The notes: a model not told the origin generated them from the sequence alone. DNA of 64,000 bases from Pseudoalteromonas sp. '520P1 No. 423' (GCF_001269985.1 NZ_BBZB01000001.1:1612001-1676000); one strand, 5' to 3'; numbered from the stretch's first letter, positions 1-9,860 are shown. Numbers and translations are program-made.

Positions 1-1724
1 AAGTTTCCAAACGTTATGATTATATCAAATGGATAGAAAGTCACTTAATAGGGGGCTGGACAAAGAAAAATTTAATGCCTCTAATAAACACAGAACCAAA
101 GCATAACACAAGTACTCGACCATACTGGCGAACAGTAGCTAGATGGTGGCAGAGTTTCAATAAGTCAGAAAGAGATATGCTTTCTTTGATCCCAAAACAC
201 GCTAAAAAAGGTAATTGTAATACAGTATCTTCTTCAGATAAATTTTACGAGCAAGCAGTTGAACGATACCTGGTAAAAGAAAGGCCATCAATAGCAAAGG
301 TTTATCAGTACTATAGTGATATTATTCGATTAGAAAATGAAACTATAGTTGGCGAAAAAATTAAAGCGCTTTCATATAAAGGTTTTTATAAAAGAATTAA
401 AAAACTCCCTAAATATGATGTTATGGTTGCAAGATATGGTAAATATTTAGCTGATATGGAGTTTCAAGCCATTTATGGCCATCGCCCTCCAACTCGAATA
501 CTAGAGCGTGTTGAAATTGACCATACACCTTTGGATTTGATTTTATTAGATGATGAGCTATTAATCCCTTTAGGTAGACCATTTTTAACGCTATTAATTG
601 ATAGTTATAGCCGATGCATTGTTGGCTTTCACTTAGGGTTTAAAGAGCCAAGTAACTACTCTGTTTTAAAAGCACTACTAAATGCGATAAAACCAAAAAG
701 CTATATTAGAGAACAGTTTCCATGCATTGAAAATGAGTGGCCATGTCATGGTAAGTTTGAAACTTTAGTAGTTGATAATTGCGCTGAATTTTGGAGTAAT
801 AGTTTAGAACAGTCATGTTTAGAAATTGGTATCAATGTTCAATACAATCCAGTAAGAAAACCTTGGCTAAAGCCTATGGTAGAACGTATTTTTGGTACAA
901 TTAACCGAGAACTATTAGTAGATATTCCAGGCAAAACATTTTCAAATATCCTAAAGCGAGCAGAATATAACTCAGCTAAAGATGCGATTATGCGTTTTTC
1001 TACTTTTAATGATCTTTTACATCAATGGATAATTGATGTTTATCATCAAGATAAAGATGCACGAGCACGTTTTATTCCGATTTTGTCATGGAAAACAGGT
1101 TATCAACAACTCCCACCATTAAAAGCATCATTAGAAGATTTAACTAAATTAGATATTGTATTAGGTCTTAGTGAATATAAGCAGCATAGGCGCGGTGGAA
1201 TTCATATACATAACCTTAGGTATGATAGTGATGAACTATCTGATTATCGAAAAATGTATGGTGAAAAAAGTGGCGAGACTGATAAATATTTAATAAAAAC
1301 AAACCCAGATGATTTATCTTCAGTTTACGTTTATTTAAATAAGTTAAGCCAATATCTAAAAGTGCCATGCATAGACCCTACTGGTTACACTCAAAAGCTA
1401 AGCTTGTTAGAACATCAAATAAACCTTAGATTACAACGTAATTATATTAATAATAGTGTCGATTTGGTTAGTTTAGCCCGTGTAAGAATAGCGATAAATA
1501 ATCGTATTGAGCAAGAAATCAAAGTTATTAAAAAAATGGCCTCAAAGCGAAGCGTACGCGGTGGTGCTGCATTGGCAAAACATCAAGGGATCAGTAGTGA
1601 CAATAGCACAAGCATTGTAATGGAGAGAGAGGAAGTTAAAGGTGAATTTAATACCATAGCTGAAAAACCGTCAGTAGAAGATGATTGGAATAACCTTATT
1701 TCAGACCTGAAACCTTATTCATGA
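1..1724 (+). CDS. tnsB: TnsB transposase (DDE), 5' end outside window
   Basis: The reading frame is open from base 3 to the stop at 1722, so the first ATG in the window (75) is internal. The first residues (KWIESHLIGGWTKKN, then RPYWRTVARWW) match the DNA-binding region of Tn7-type TnsB. A DDE integrase core follows, with the first Asp in VEIDHTPLD, the second in LVVDNCAEFW and the Glu in PWLKPMVERIFG. TnsB binds the transposon ends and joins the 3' ends to target DNA. The C-terminal tail after about residue 490 (counted from the ATG) is charged and probably contacts TnsC. The stop overlaps the tnsC start as ATGA, so the two are co-translated. No internal damage is seen. Confidence 0.93.
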   Translation, partial: VSKRYDYIKWIESHLIGGWTKKNLMPLINTEPKHNTSTRPYWRTVARWWQSFNKSERDMLSLIPKHAKKGNCNTVSSSDKFYEQAVERYLVKERPSIAKVYQYYSDIIRLENETIVGEKIKALSYKGFYKRIKKLPKYDVMVARYGKYLADMEFQAIYGHRPPTRILERVEIDHTPLDLILLDDELLIPLGRPFLTLLIDSYSRCIVGFHLGFKEPSNYSVLKALLNAIKPKSYIREQFPCIENEWPCHGKFETLVVDNCAEFWSNSLEQSCLEIGINVQYNPVRKPWLKPMVERIFGTINRELLVDIPGKTFSNILKRAEYNSAKDAIMRFSTFNDLLHQWIIDVYHQDKDARARFIPILSWKTGYQQLPPLKASLEDLTKLDIVLGLSEYKQHRRGGIHIHNLRYDSDELSDYRKMYGEKSGETDKYLIKTNPDDLSSVYVYLNKLSQYLKVPCIDPTGYTQKLSLLEHQINLRLQRNYINNSVDLVSLARVRIAINNRIEQEIKVIKKMASKRSVRGGAALAKHQGISSDNSTSIVMEREEVKGEFNTIAEKPSVEDDWNNLISDLKPYS

Positions 1725-2731
1725 AAACACTTAATCACAATCAAGAAGAAAAGCTAAATAGCTTTATTACTTCGTTTATTGCTCATCCAATACTTAATAC
1801 AATCTTAAATGATTTTGACAGGCTCAGATATAATCATAAATTAGGTGGTGAGCAGCAATGCATGTTGCTTACAGGTGATACTGGAACGGGAAAATCGTCA
1901 GTAATTAGTCACTACCAATCATTAGTTAAATCACAGTTCATAAATGATAAATTGCATAAACCATTATTAGTCAGTCGAATTCCAAGTAAACCCACCTTAG
2001 AAACAACCATGATTGAGTTATTAAAAGACTCAGGGCAGTTTGGTAGCTGTAATAAAAAAACTCGCAATAATGATCAAAGATTAACAGAATCTTTAATTAA
2101 ACTTTTGAAGCAATGTGGTACTGAATTAATCATAATCAATGAGTTTCAAGAATTGATTGAATTTCAAAGCGGTCAAAAAAGAAATGAAATTGCCAATAGA
2201 CTCAAATACATAAATGAAGAGGCTGGAATTCCTATAGTACTAGTGGGTATGCCATGGACTGCTAAAATAGCTGAAGAGCCTCAATGGTCATCTCGTTTAA
2301 TGATCCGGCGTAACATATCTTATTTTAAACTATCAGAAAACCCACAGAATTTCATTCAATTGTTAATGGGCTTAGCTCAACGAATGCCTTTCACTATAAA
2401 GCCAGAACTTGAAGACCAAAAAGTAACTTATGCATTATTTTCTGCAAGTAAAGGCTGTTTTAGAGCATTAAAACATTTATTAGATGAATCTGTAAAACAA
2501 GCTCTATTAGATGATGCTGTTACTTTAACGATTGAACACATGACAAGCGCTTTTGACTATTTCTATCCTGAACTCATTAACCCATTTACACAATCATTAG
2601 CGGATATTAGTGCATGTGAAGTACAAAACTACTCCCGGTATGACCTTGGTGCACAAAGTGATTTTGATGCACTGATCCCCACACAATTTACTGACAAATT
2701 ACCAATTAGCCAACTACTTAAAAAGAACTGA
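1721..2731 (+). CDS. tnsC: TnsC AAA+ ATPase, transposition regulator
   Basis: This 336-residue protein has a Walker A motif (LTGDTGTGKSS, about residue 50) and a Walker B strand (ELIIINEFQE, about residue 140), the layout of the TnsC/TniB AAA+ family. In CASTs TnsC polymerises on DNA next to the TniQ-Cascade complex and recruits TnsA/TnsB, giving target choice and immunity. The length is normal for I-F3 TnsC, which is shorter than Tn7 TnsC. The start overlaps the tnsB stop by four bases, and no further tns gene follows. Confidence 0.92.
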   Translation: MKTLNHNQEEKLNSFITSFIAHPILNTILNDFDRLRYNHKLGGEQQCMLLTGDTGTGKSSVISHYQSLVKSQFINDKLHKPLLVSRIPSKPTLETTMIELLKDSGQFGSCNKKTRNNDQRLTESLIKLLKQCGTELIIINEFQELIEFQSGQKRNEIANRLKYINEEAGIPIVLVGMPWTAKIAEEPQWSSRLMIRRNISYFKLSENPQNFIQLLMGLAQRMPFTIKPELEDQKVTYALFSASKGCFRALKHLLDESVKQALLDDAVTLTIEHMTSAFDYFYPELINPFTQSLADISACEVQNYSRYDLGAQSDFDALIPTQFTDKLPISQLLKKN

Positions 2732-3033
2732 CTCAATAATATCATCTACAGATCATAGTTGTCAGCAGACAATAAAGTTTGATGATTAAAGAAGAGAGAG
2801 TAATTGATAACCACGCCTAATTACAATATATTGTGCTCGTTTCACTCTTTTCTTGGCATGTAATCAATGACCGCTTTGTGCCATTTAGCAGACCTTTGCT
2901 ATTTATTCATGGATGGCGACTTTGAGCCTAAAGCGGACTAAATGGCGTAATAAATACCCCGAATCTAACGATCACTTTGATACGAAACCTGACTTTAGAG
3001 TTAACAGAAGTGGTTCGTTAAAAATATATACGG
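2732..3033. other. Intergenic stretch between tnsC and cargo, with inverted repeat
   Basis: No coding sequence is seen. It contains the inverted pair GCCATTTAG (2880-2888) and CTAAATGGC (2938-2946), and CCGCTTT/AAAGCGG words beside them. This resembles interspersed non-coding repeats often seen in marine gammaproteobacteria. Function unknown. Confidence 0.4.
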
Positions 3034-3894
3034 TTAACCACTTTTCGTCGGTAACGCTTTTTGTTCAAACCACATAGTCATAAAGTCACTCGTTAATTTT
3101 TGCTCAATATCCATAGCTCTCTCTGTAGGGCAGAAAATGGTGAAAAATACTTGGGTATCACCTAAATCAGAAGTTGCAACTTGAATATGAGGCTCAGGGC
3201 CGGTAATAACAATATCTAACTGACGCTCAATTAGTTGATTATAACGAAAGGCGACATCTTTAAAATCTTCACAGTAGTCATTTGTTTTTTTAGATAAATT
3301 TTCAATAAAAACGAATGGGTTTACACTTCCATCACGAGTAATTGTAAAGTGGTGCATTGCATAACGTTTTAAGAAGTTTAAATTTTTAATTGATGAGGTA
3401 ATAAGCTTACTATTAGGTAAATAGAGAGTTTTACCTGTGTATTCATATGCATCAATATTCACTTCCAATAGGGTTAATTTCATCCAATCGGTTGAATGCA
3501 CTTCGCCATATATGTCGCCCACCTGTACCCAGTCGCCAATCCTGTAGGGACGACTTGAAATAATGTACATAAAACCAATGAAACATTGAATAAACTCTCT
3601 TGTTGCTAGGACAATAGCAACGATAAATGCAGCAATAGAAAATGCAAACTTTTGGATTTCATCAGACCATATATTAAATACACCGATTAAGATTAAAACA
3701 GTGACTAAATTGTTGATGATATTTATCTTAGAACGTTTACTTTCTGGAGCTATTTTTTTTATTAAAGTGATTATCAACCACTTGATAAACATCACTGTAA
3801 TAACCATGAAAATTGTAATAAAAAATTTATTACTCGTTGACGATAGAGTATAAGGTGAAACAATTTGACTAATTGATGACGTAAAATCTAACAA
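3034..3894 (-). CDS. MscS-family small-conductance mechanosensitive channel
   Basis: The protein has 286 residues with three predicted transmembrane stretches in the first 110 residues. The pore-lining region and the MscS beta-domain signature follow (SRPYRIGDWVQVGDIYGEV, then YLPNSKLITSSIKN). MscS channels open under membrane tension and release solutes during osmotic downshock. It is about the length of minimal MscS proteins. It lies downstream of tnsC on the opposite strand, so it has its own promoter, and it is probably transposon cargo. Confidence 0.85.
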   Translation of the reverse strand: MLDFTSSISQIVSPYTLSSTSNKFFITIFMVITVMFIKWLIITLIKKIAPESKRSKINIINNLVTVLILIGVFNIWSDEIQKFAFSIAAFIVAIVLATREFIQCFIGFMYIISSRPYRIGDWVQVGDIYGEVHSTDWMKLTLLEVNIDAYEYTGKTLYLPNSKLITSSIKNLNFLKRYAMHHFTITRDGSVNPFVFIENLSKKTNDYCEDFKDVAFRYNQLIERQLDIVITGPEPHIQVATSDLGDTQVFFTIFCPTERAMDIEQKLTSDFMTMWFEQKALPTKSG

Positions 3895-4127
3895 TGGAAT
3901 CCCTCAGTTGATAAGCTAATTGGCTATACTAGATTAAGAATATTTGTCTGTAACTTTTTAATAATCGCACCCAGTAAGATATCGATGCTGTCTTGTGGAA
4001 TGATTTATCTATTGTAAAGCCGTTGCAACTTGAGCAATAAAAAAGCTTAATATGATGAATATAAATACCAATAGATTTAATGTCTTACTGTGATTAACTT
4101 TCATCAATTACCCCTAATAAATATAGC

Positions 4128-4451
4128 TTACCCTGAACTATTACCACTTAAGCAATTAAAAGGCTTAAATTTTGTCAACTTCTTATATTTCAGCCATAAC
4201 ATTTCAATTTTATTCTGTCCTTCTAAGTCCCCTTCAATTTGTGCTTTACAAAATTTGACGAATTGTTCTTCAACGGTATTTTCCGGAGTTCTATATCCTT
4301 GTTCAAGCATGAATAAGCGTTTACCAGCTTGAGTTAATAGTTCTGATTCAGCGATAGTGAAATCGCCTGATTTACTAAATCCTCTAGCAAAATGAGCATC
4401 ATCATAAAAAGGCCCTTCCGCAATAAAACCGTGTATTAATTTCATATTCAT
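4128..4451 (-). CDS. maoP: MaoP (YifE/DUF413) macrodomain Ori organisation protein
   Basis: The 107-residue product carries the DUF413 pattern HFARGFSKSGDFT near residue 20 and a C-terminal PFNCLSG motif, close to E. coli MaoP (RGFSRHGDFT and FHTLSG). MaoP acts with the maoS site in organising the Ori macrodomain. It is divergent from the hdfR homologue with about 95 bp between the starts, the same arrangement as yifE-hdfR in E. coli. Finding this conserved pair inside CAST cargo is unusual. Confidence 0.82.
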   Translation of the reverse strand: MNMKLIHGFIAEGPFYDDAHFARGFSKSGDFTIAESELLTQAGKRLFMLEQGYRTPENTVEEQFVKFCKAQIEGDLEGQNKIEMLWLKYKKLTKFKPFNCLSGNSSG

Positions 4452-4546
4452 CTTATGTCTTAGGGTATATACTTTGGCGAATTATGCGGTTAAGCCATTT
4501 GGCTGTAAAACAAATTATATTTATCGTAACGATAAGAGAAATAGCG

Positions 4547-5422
4547 ATGGACATAGAATTAATTAAAACGTTTTTAGAAGTTAAAGATAGCCGTCATTTT
4601 GGCAAAGCCGCTGAAAATTTATATTTAACGCAAGCTGCTGTCAGTACTAGAATAAGACAGCTAGAAAGGTATTTTGGCGTGACATTATTCCAGCGTGCAA
4701 GAAACAATATTCAATTAACGTTAGCGGGTGAAAGGTTGATCCCGCATGCTGAAGCTATGCTAAATACCCTCAGGATGGCTAAACAAGATGTTGCTTTAGC
4801 ATCTGAACAAGTTACGCAAATATCTATTGCCGGAACCCCCAATACGTGGGATGTTTACATTCATGATGCGATTTCAAAAATATACATTGATCAACCTCAA
4901 ATAAGTTTAATCGCTGAGATTCTCTCACGAGAGCAGCTAACTAGGCAGTTGCTTGAGCGGACATTAGATGTCGCCATTTTATTTGATCCACCTAAAGTTG
5001 AGGAATTAAAAATTGAGTCGCTACATATGTTCAATTTAATCCCTGTTACCACGTTTCAAAATGACATCACAGTCCCTAGTGAAGTGCAACGTTACATTAT
5101 GATTGACTGGGGAACGAGTTTTATTAATTGGCATGCTAAAGAAGTTCCTGGTATTTCTATTCCTGCAATACGCACCAGTACAGCGAGGATCGCGCTTGAT
5201 CTCATGTTGCAATGTGGCGGTAGTGCTTATCTTCCAGATATGTTAGCAAGACCTTTTATTGAACAAGGTCAGTTGTTTGAAATTAAAGCGCTTCCAGTAT
5301 TTGAACGTGAATTATTCAGTGCTTTTCACAAAGAAAATGAAAATGAAGAGCGTATTATTGAAATAAAGAACTTATTAAGAAAAGACAAACCTGAAGCTCC
5401 GGCAATTATGACACCTACATAA
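4547..5422 (+). CDS. hdfR: HdfR-type LysR transcriptional regulator
   Basis: The N-terminal winged helix (MDIELIKTFLEVKDSRHFG..LYLTQAAVSTRIRQLE) closely resembles E. coli HdfR, a LysR regulator that represses flhDC and activates gltBD. The effector-binding domain follows, for 291 residues in all. I chose the ATG at 4547 over an upstream in-frame start at 4484 because it aligns with the HdfR N-terminus. It is transcribed away from maoP and the shared spacer should hold both promoters. Confidence 0.83.
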   Translation: MDIELIKTFLEVKDSRHFGKAAENLYLTQAAVSTRIRQLERYFGVTLFQRARNNIQLTLAGERLIPHAEAMLNTLRMAKQDVALASEQVTQISIAGTPNTWDVYIHDAISKIYIDQPQISLIAEILSREQLTRQLLERTLDVAILFDPPKVEELKIESLHMFNLIPVTTFQNDITVPSEVQRYIMIDWGTSFINWHAKEVPGISIPAIRTSTARIALDLMLQCGGSAYLPDMLARPFIEQGQLFEIKALPVFERELFSAFHKENENEERIIEIKNLLRKDKPEAPAIMTPT

Positions 5423-5577
5423 TTCAATAGACTGAATAAGTTACTTTATAACCAAATTCCCCAGCTAATCTTTAAGTAAAATATTTTTATCGTCAGCTTA
5501 AATATATTTTACTTTTCTTCACCGTAAAAAAAGTAGACTATTCAATTTTAACACCGTTAGCATTTGAGTAACGCTTT

Positions 5578-5820
5578 ATGGCTATAGATCCAGATTACGA
5601 ATTAACTTCTTCCGATGAATTAAACTTTGATAGTGAAAGTTCTTCAAGTGAGCTTGAGAATGATATTGCTGATTTTGAATTGACAGTAAATACAAATGAA
5701 GGAAAAAGCTCTAGACGAAATGAAAAACGCATTCATCTTGCTAAGAAAAAAATTGAACAGCTACAAGAAGAGCGTCGATTGAGACGACTTAATGAAGACT
5801 ATTATGATGATTGGGATTAG
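5578..5820 (+). CDS. Small charged protein, PA3496-like family
   Basis: The 80-residue protein has an acidic Ser/Glu-rich first half and a basic helical second half (KRIHLAKKKIEQLQEERRLRR) ending in an acidic DYYDDWD tail. The pattern resembles the PA3496 family of small proteins, sometimes labelled envelope-integrity proteins, whose role is not established. There is no signal peptide or membrane segment. It stands alone between hdfR and the GshB-like gene. Confidence 0.6.
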   Translation: MAIDPDYELTSSDELNFDSESSSSELENDIADFELTVNTNEGKSSRRNEKRIHLAKKKIEQLQEERRLRRLNEDYYDDWD

Positions 5821-5952
5821 TGTTTTTACCTTCTATTAGATCACACTCCAATATTTTTAAGGGTGGGTAGATACTTGATATTTACTCAAATACGTATTTT
5901 CAATTTTCACAATTACTTTATGATTTGAATAATGCGGTTCAAAGGCGAAACA

Positions 5953-6990
5953 ATGAATATTCTTTTTTTAATGTATCCTTGGGATAAAATTGAACCTGAA
6001 ACAGACTCAACGTTAAGGCTAATACATGAGTGTGTATCACGCAATCATACCGTTGCAGTTGCAACCCCACATAATTTAACCATGAGAGACTCGGTTTCTA
6101 GTGCTTTCTGTCAGGTTTTTAAAAAGGGAGCTGCTACTCCTGCTAATGTGATGTCTTTTTATAAAAAAGCTGAATTTAAAAAATCACAGTTGCCACTTGC
6201 TGGTTTCGATACCATCATCATGCGAGCCAACCCTCCATTAGATCCGATTACGTTAAACTTCCTTGATTCGGTTCGCGAAGATGTTTTTATTATGAACGAT
6301 ATTGATGGTTTGCGTATCGCGAACACTAAACTTTATACCGCTTCATTTGATGACCCGACTAATCACTTCATCCCTGTAACGCATGTTTCAAAAACACCAG
6401 AATACTTAGTGGACGTATTAAATGATTCAGCTTCTGGAAAAATGATCATGAAGCCATTAGATGGCTATGGTGGTCAAGGGGTTATTTTAGTAGAAAAGCA
6501 TGCACAAAAAAGCTTTCATTCACTATTAGAGTTCTACATCAATAGTGGTGATGGCGGGAATTATGTCATTCTACAAGAGTACGTCGAGGGAGCAGACTCA
6601 GGTGATGTTCGTATATTAATGCTAAATGGAGAGCCCATTGGGGCCATGAAACGAGTGCCTGCTACCAATGAAGTTCGCTCAAACGTTCACGCAGGTGGCA
6701 CCGTAGTAAAACATACTTTAACAAAAAACGAGAAAGCACTTTGCAAACATATTGGTCCTAAGCTTGTACGCGATGGTTTATATTTTGTTGGTATCGATGT
6801 AATCAATGAAAAGTTAATCGAAGTAAATGTGCAAAGCCCTGGTGGTATTATGCGTATAAATAAATTGAATAACGTCAAATTGCAAAGAAAGGTCATCGAC
6901 TTTGTTGAAAGTGTCGTCAATGCCAAAGAAGCATTAGCTCAGCGTAAAAACGAATTTAGAAAGGCGATAGACGATGCTCACGTTATCTGA
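5953..6990 (+). CDS. GshB-like ATP-grasp ligase (glutathione synthetase family)
   Basis: The product has 345 residues from the ATG at 5953, which has AAGG eight bases upstream; an in-frame ATG at 5932 is less likely. Motifs match GshB in order: IIMRANPPLD (E. coli ILMRKDPPFD), the ATP-grasp loop MKPLDGYGGQGV, DVRILMLNGEPIGAMKR, FVGIDVI and EVNVQSPGGI. GshB joins gamma-glutamylcysteine and glycine using ATP. Here it overlaps the next gene (an N-formylglutamate amidohydrolase/DUF1704 fusion) by 17 bases, and a gamma-glutamylcyclotransferase relic follows. The substrate may therefore be another gamma-glutamyl or peptide compound rather than glutathione. Confidence 0.8.
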   Translation: MNILFLMYPWDKIEPETDSTLRLIHECVSRNHTVAVATPHNLTMRDSVSSAFCQVFKKGAATPANVMSFYKKAEFKKSQLPLAGFDTIIMRANPPLDPITLNFLDSVREDVFIMNDIDGLRIANTKLYTASFDDPTNHFIPVTHVSKTPEYLVDVLNDSASGKMIMKPLDGYGGQGVILVEKHAQKSFHSLLEFYINSGDGGNYVILQEYVEGADSGDVRILMLNGEPIGAMKRVPATNEVRSNVHAGGTVVKHTLTKNEKALCKHIGPKLVRDGLYFVGIDVINEKLIEVNVQSPGGIMRINKLNNVKLQRKVIDFVESVVNAKEALAQRKNEFRKAIDDAHVI

Positions 6991-8965
6991 AAAAGAGTGC
7001 ATTCAACTCATTAAAAAGCGAGAGTGCTTTCACGCTGAAGTTAATAATGGCTCTTTTGTTGTAAAAATAGACGAATATACACCACTTATTTGTGCAGCAA
7101 TCCATAACGGTCATAGGTTACGTGCTGAATTGGATAAGTCGTTCTTGCTCTCTCAACAAGAGCGCTTCTATGAGGAAGACCCATACACAGATGAACTCAT
7201 CTCTTCTTTTCCTATTCAGTTAATTGGTAATGATTCTCGGTTTGAGTATGACTTGAATCGAGCTAAAACACTGTCTACTTATTTTAAGACAGCATGGGAT
7301 AAGCAAGTTTGGCAAAAGCCGCTTACTCAAAAACAACGAGCAATTAGTCACAGTAAGCACGAGTCTTTTTATAATGTATTAGAAGCTATAGTGACAGTTA
7401 TTGAAAAGCAATTTAGCAATGCAATTGTATTTGATATTCACTCGTATAATTACAAGCGAATTGAACAGATTACGCCAACATTCAATATTGGTGCTGGGCA
7501 AATTGATGTCGAGCGATGGGGAAAGGTTGTTAGTCAGTTCGAACGACAGCTAAATAAAATTGAGCTGCCTAATATTGAAGTTAGAGCTGCTACGGATGAC
7601 ATTTTTCATGGTCGAGGCTATTTAATTTCACACATTAATGCGCATTTTGATAACACACTAGTATTGCCGACAGAAGTTAAAAAAGTATTCATGGATGAAT
7701 CTTCGGGTGAAGTTTATCCGTTGGTTCTAGAAGATTTAAAGGCAGGCTTTAAAGATGCTATCAGTGAAACGGCTGCATTTTTTATGCGTCGTTACACTAA
7801 TAAAACACGTACTAAAAAAGCTGACATTCTTTCTTCCAACGTTAGCCCAGAAGTTGTCGAGCTTGATAAAAAGTTGTTTTCGCTTTGTAAAAGCGTTGAA
7901 ACACTTAATTTTATTAATCCAATTAACTTAGTTGCCCAGAAAAATCGCTTTATCAAAAAAAATAGTTATATTGCGCCGAATTTTAACTATAAGCAACTAA
8001 ATATGAATCCGTATAAGTTTCGAGAAAGCTTATACAAATTACCAGTTGATGACATTTTTGATGCGGGTATTCAACAATTGTATCGCCATGTTATAGATAA
8101 CTTAGCGAGTAAAATTGATTTATTAACTTCAATTGGCACAGATGATTTTGTTTATAACTCTTTGAAATACTACGGAGAGCCTGACCAAACTGATATTGCT
8201 AACGCAAGATTTATTCTTCATTTGAATGACGAGGATGTTACAGAGCCAGAAAAATATCTAACCGCCGATGAAGCAATAGACTTCTTCAGATATCAGGCAG
8301 ATGAATGGGGCCTTAAATGTAAAATAGAAAAGTCAGGGAAGATTGTTGCCAAAGCAATGGTAAATAATGAAAAAGCCTTACTGCTAATAAACAAAGACGC
8401 TAAGTTTACCGATAAAGAACTACATGCATTTGCTTATCATGAATTAGGCATTCATATGTTAACGTCCATCAATGCGAAGAAACACCCTTTAAAGGTCTTT
8501 AGTTTGGGATTGACAGGTAATACACATACCCAAGAAGGGATCGCGCTGTACAGTGAATACTGCTCTGGAAGTTTGACAATACAGCGATTAAAGATAATTG
8601 CGCTTCGAGTTATCGCTGTACAATACATGTTGGAGCACAGAGATTTTGTTAAAACTTACCATGCGCTCATGAATGAATTTTCATTAGATAAAGAGTTTGC
8701 TTTTACGCTAACAACCCGTGTTTATCGCGGTGGTGGCTTTACCAAAGATTACTTATACCTAACAGGTTTTAGAGATATTCTAAACGTTGCAAAACAAGGC
8801 TCTATCGATAACTTACTGGTTGGTAAAACAGGGCTGCTAGATTTTGAAGTTGTTACCGAAATGGTGGAACGAGGCATGCTAGACAAACCTGAATCATTAT
8901 TCGACACGTCATATACGACATCAGGTGATAAGGTATTAGATTTTATCGTAAATTCAATTAAATAG
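6974..8965 (+). CDS. Fusion of N-formylglutamate amidohydrolase-like and DUF1704 (QEGLA) domains
   Basis: The protein has 663 residues. Roughly residues 30-270 resemble N-formylglutamate amidohydrolases: AAIHNGHRLR, DSRFEYDLNR, a conserved HESFY and VFDIHSYN give the usual metal-binding His/Asp/Glu positions. Roughly residues 290-660 are DUF1704, the QEGLA-motif family related to MATCAP/KIAA0895L metallopeptidases. The zinc site HELGIH and QEGIALYSEY are visible, with QEGIA in place of QEGLA. A hydrolysis role on a gamma-glutamyl or peptide substrate is inferred. Translational coupling to the ATP-grasp gene suggests they act in one pathway. Confidence 0.75.
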   Translation: MLTLSEKECIQLIKKRECFHAEVNNGSFVVKIDEYTPLICAAIHNGHRLRAELDKSFLLSQQERFYEEDPYTDELISSFPIQLIGNDSRFEYDLNRAKTLSTYFKTAWDKQVWQKPLTQKQRAISHSKHESFYNVLEAIVTVIEKQFSNAIVFDIHSYNYKRIEQITPTFNIGAGQIDVERWGKVVSQFERQLNKIELPNIEVRAATDDIFHGRGYLISHINAHFDNTLVLPTEVKKVFMDESSGEVYPLVLEDLKAGFKDAISETAAFFMRRYTNKTRTKKADILSSNVSPEVVELDKKLFSLCKSVETLNFINPINLVAQKNRFIKKNSYIAPNFNYKQLNMNPYKFRESLYKLPVDDIFDAGIQQLYRHVIDNLASKIDLLTSIGTDDFVYNSLKYYGEPDQTDIANARFILHLNDEDVTEPEKYLTADEAIDFFRYQADEWGLKCKIEKSGKIVAKAMVNNEKALLLINKDAKFTDKELHAFAYHELGIHMLTSINAKKHPLKVFSLGLTGNTHTQEGIALYSEYCSGSLTIQRLKIIALRVIAVQYMLEHRDFVKTYHALMNEFSLDKEFAFTLTTRVYRGGGFTKDYLYLTGFRDILNVAKQGSIDNLLVGKTGLLDFEVVTEMVERGMLDKPESLFDTSYTTSGDKVLDFIVNSIK

Positions 8966-9028
8966 CCTTTTATTAAGTGGTAGGCGTAAAGAGGAATTGC
9001 TAACCCCGTTTGCCGTCACATATTGGGT

Positions 9029-9479
9029 GCTAGAGTGCCAAGCACTACTAAAATAGGCCGTTTCACTTTAGATAAATATCAATTGCGTTTTCATAAAAAG
9101 AGATGATGATGGCTCCGCTAAATGTGATGCTTATTATACTGGTAGCCAATCAGACATTATCATAGGTGCTCTGTATGAAATGGATGATGCTGAAAAAACA
9201 TATTTGTATAAAGCTGAGGAGCTAGGCGTTGGTTATGATGAGCAGATTGTTCAAGTAATTAACGAGGCAGGTGAATCTATATCCGCACTAATTTATGTTG
9301 CAGCTAGAATTGATACTAGCCTTCTGCCTTATTCTTGGTATTTAAATCATGTAATTATTGGTGCAATCGAGAATAAAGTCCCTGTAGCTTATTTAAATAC
9401 CCTGAAATCTGTATCTCATAAGGCTGACCCCGAAGCATAGAGGGATCTTATTGAAAGACAGGTATATCGACATAAATAA
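9029..9479 (+). pseudogene. Gamma-glutamylcyclotransferase (AIG2-like) pseudogene
   Basis: Translated pieces follow the family: ARVPSTTKIGRFTLDKYQLRFHK, then after a frame change near 9098 DDDGSAKCDAYYTGSQSD, GYDEQIVQVI and PYSWYLNHVIIGA. A TAG at 9438 interrupts the C-terminus, which continues as RDLIERQVYRHK. The N-terminal YGSN substrate-binding motif is missing. Intact enzymes release 5-oxoproline from gamma-glutamyl compounds, which fits the two preceding genes. It has three lesions, so it is not functional. Confidence 0.72.
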
Positions 9480-9825
9480 GTGGCCAATAAACCAGTGTAC
9501 TTTAGGCTTTGAATTGTCGTTAATAACTTAGAAGCTAATGGCTAAATGAAGTCATAAGGTATTCATTGATGCTAATGTCCGCTCCGTCGGAGTAGCAGTC
9601 GTTAACGAAACTGATACCAACGTCTGATATTCGCTCTTAAGGGACATTAACTTTATTCGAACAAAACTATCAAATTACATCAGACATCACTTGCTACCCA
9701 ACATTCTTCTTTATTAAAAAAATAATCAATTATTAATGTAAATGATCAAATTTTATTTTTTTCTATCAATAGTTTATGTCACAGAACTTAAGTTTATTTC
9801 AGCAATATAGGCCGGACACTCTTAA
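9480..9825. other. Intergenic region upstream of xre operators
   Basis: No coding sequence is visible. It is AT-rich near 9710-9790 and leads into the xre control region. I found no TnsB-type site here. Confidence 0.4.
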
Positions 9826-9842
9826 ACTAAGGATACCTTAGT
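9826..9842. promoter_or_regulatory. Predicted Xre operator O1
   Basis: Perfect inverted repeat ACTAAGG-ATA-CCTTAGT (7-bp arms, 3-bp spacer). It shares core and spacing with the sites at 9861 and 12398. Its position in the xre promoter region suggests autoregulation. The assignment is inferred. Confidence 0.72.
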
Positions 9843-9860
9843 ACACTTATGCCCCAGAGA

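Noticed and set aside
2822..2845. TnsB-like word CAATATATTGTGC after tnsC
   Set aside because: Single partial match without neighbouring sites at the 31/23-bp spacing.
4090..4332. 80-residue plus-strand frame
   Set aside because: Antisense to maoP, which matches a known family.
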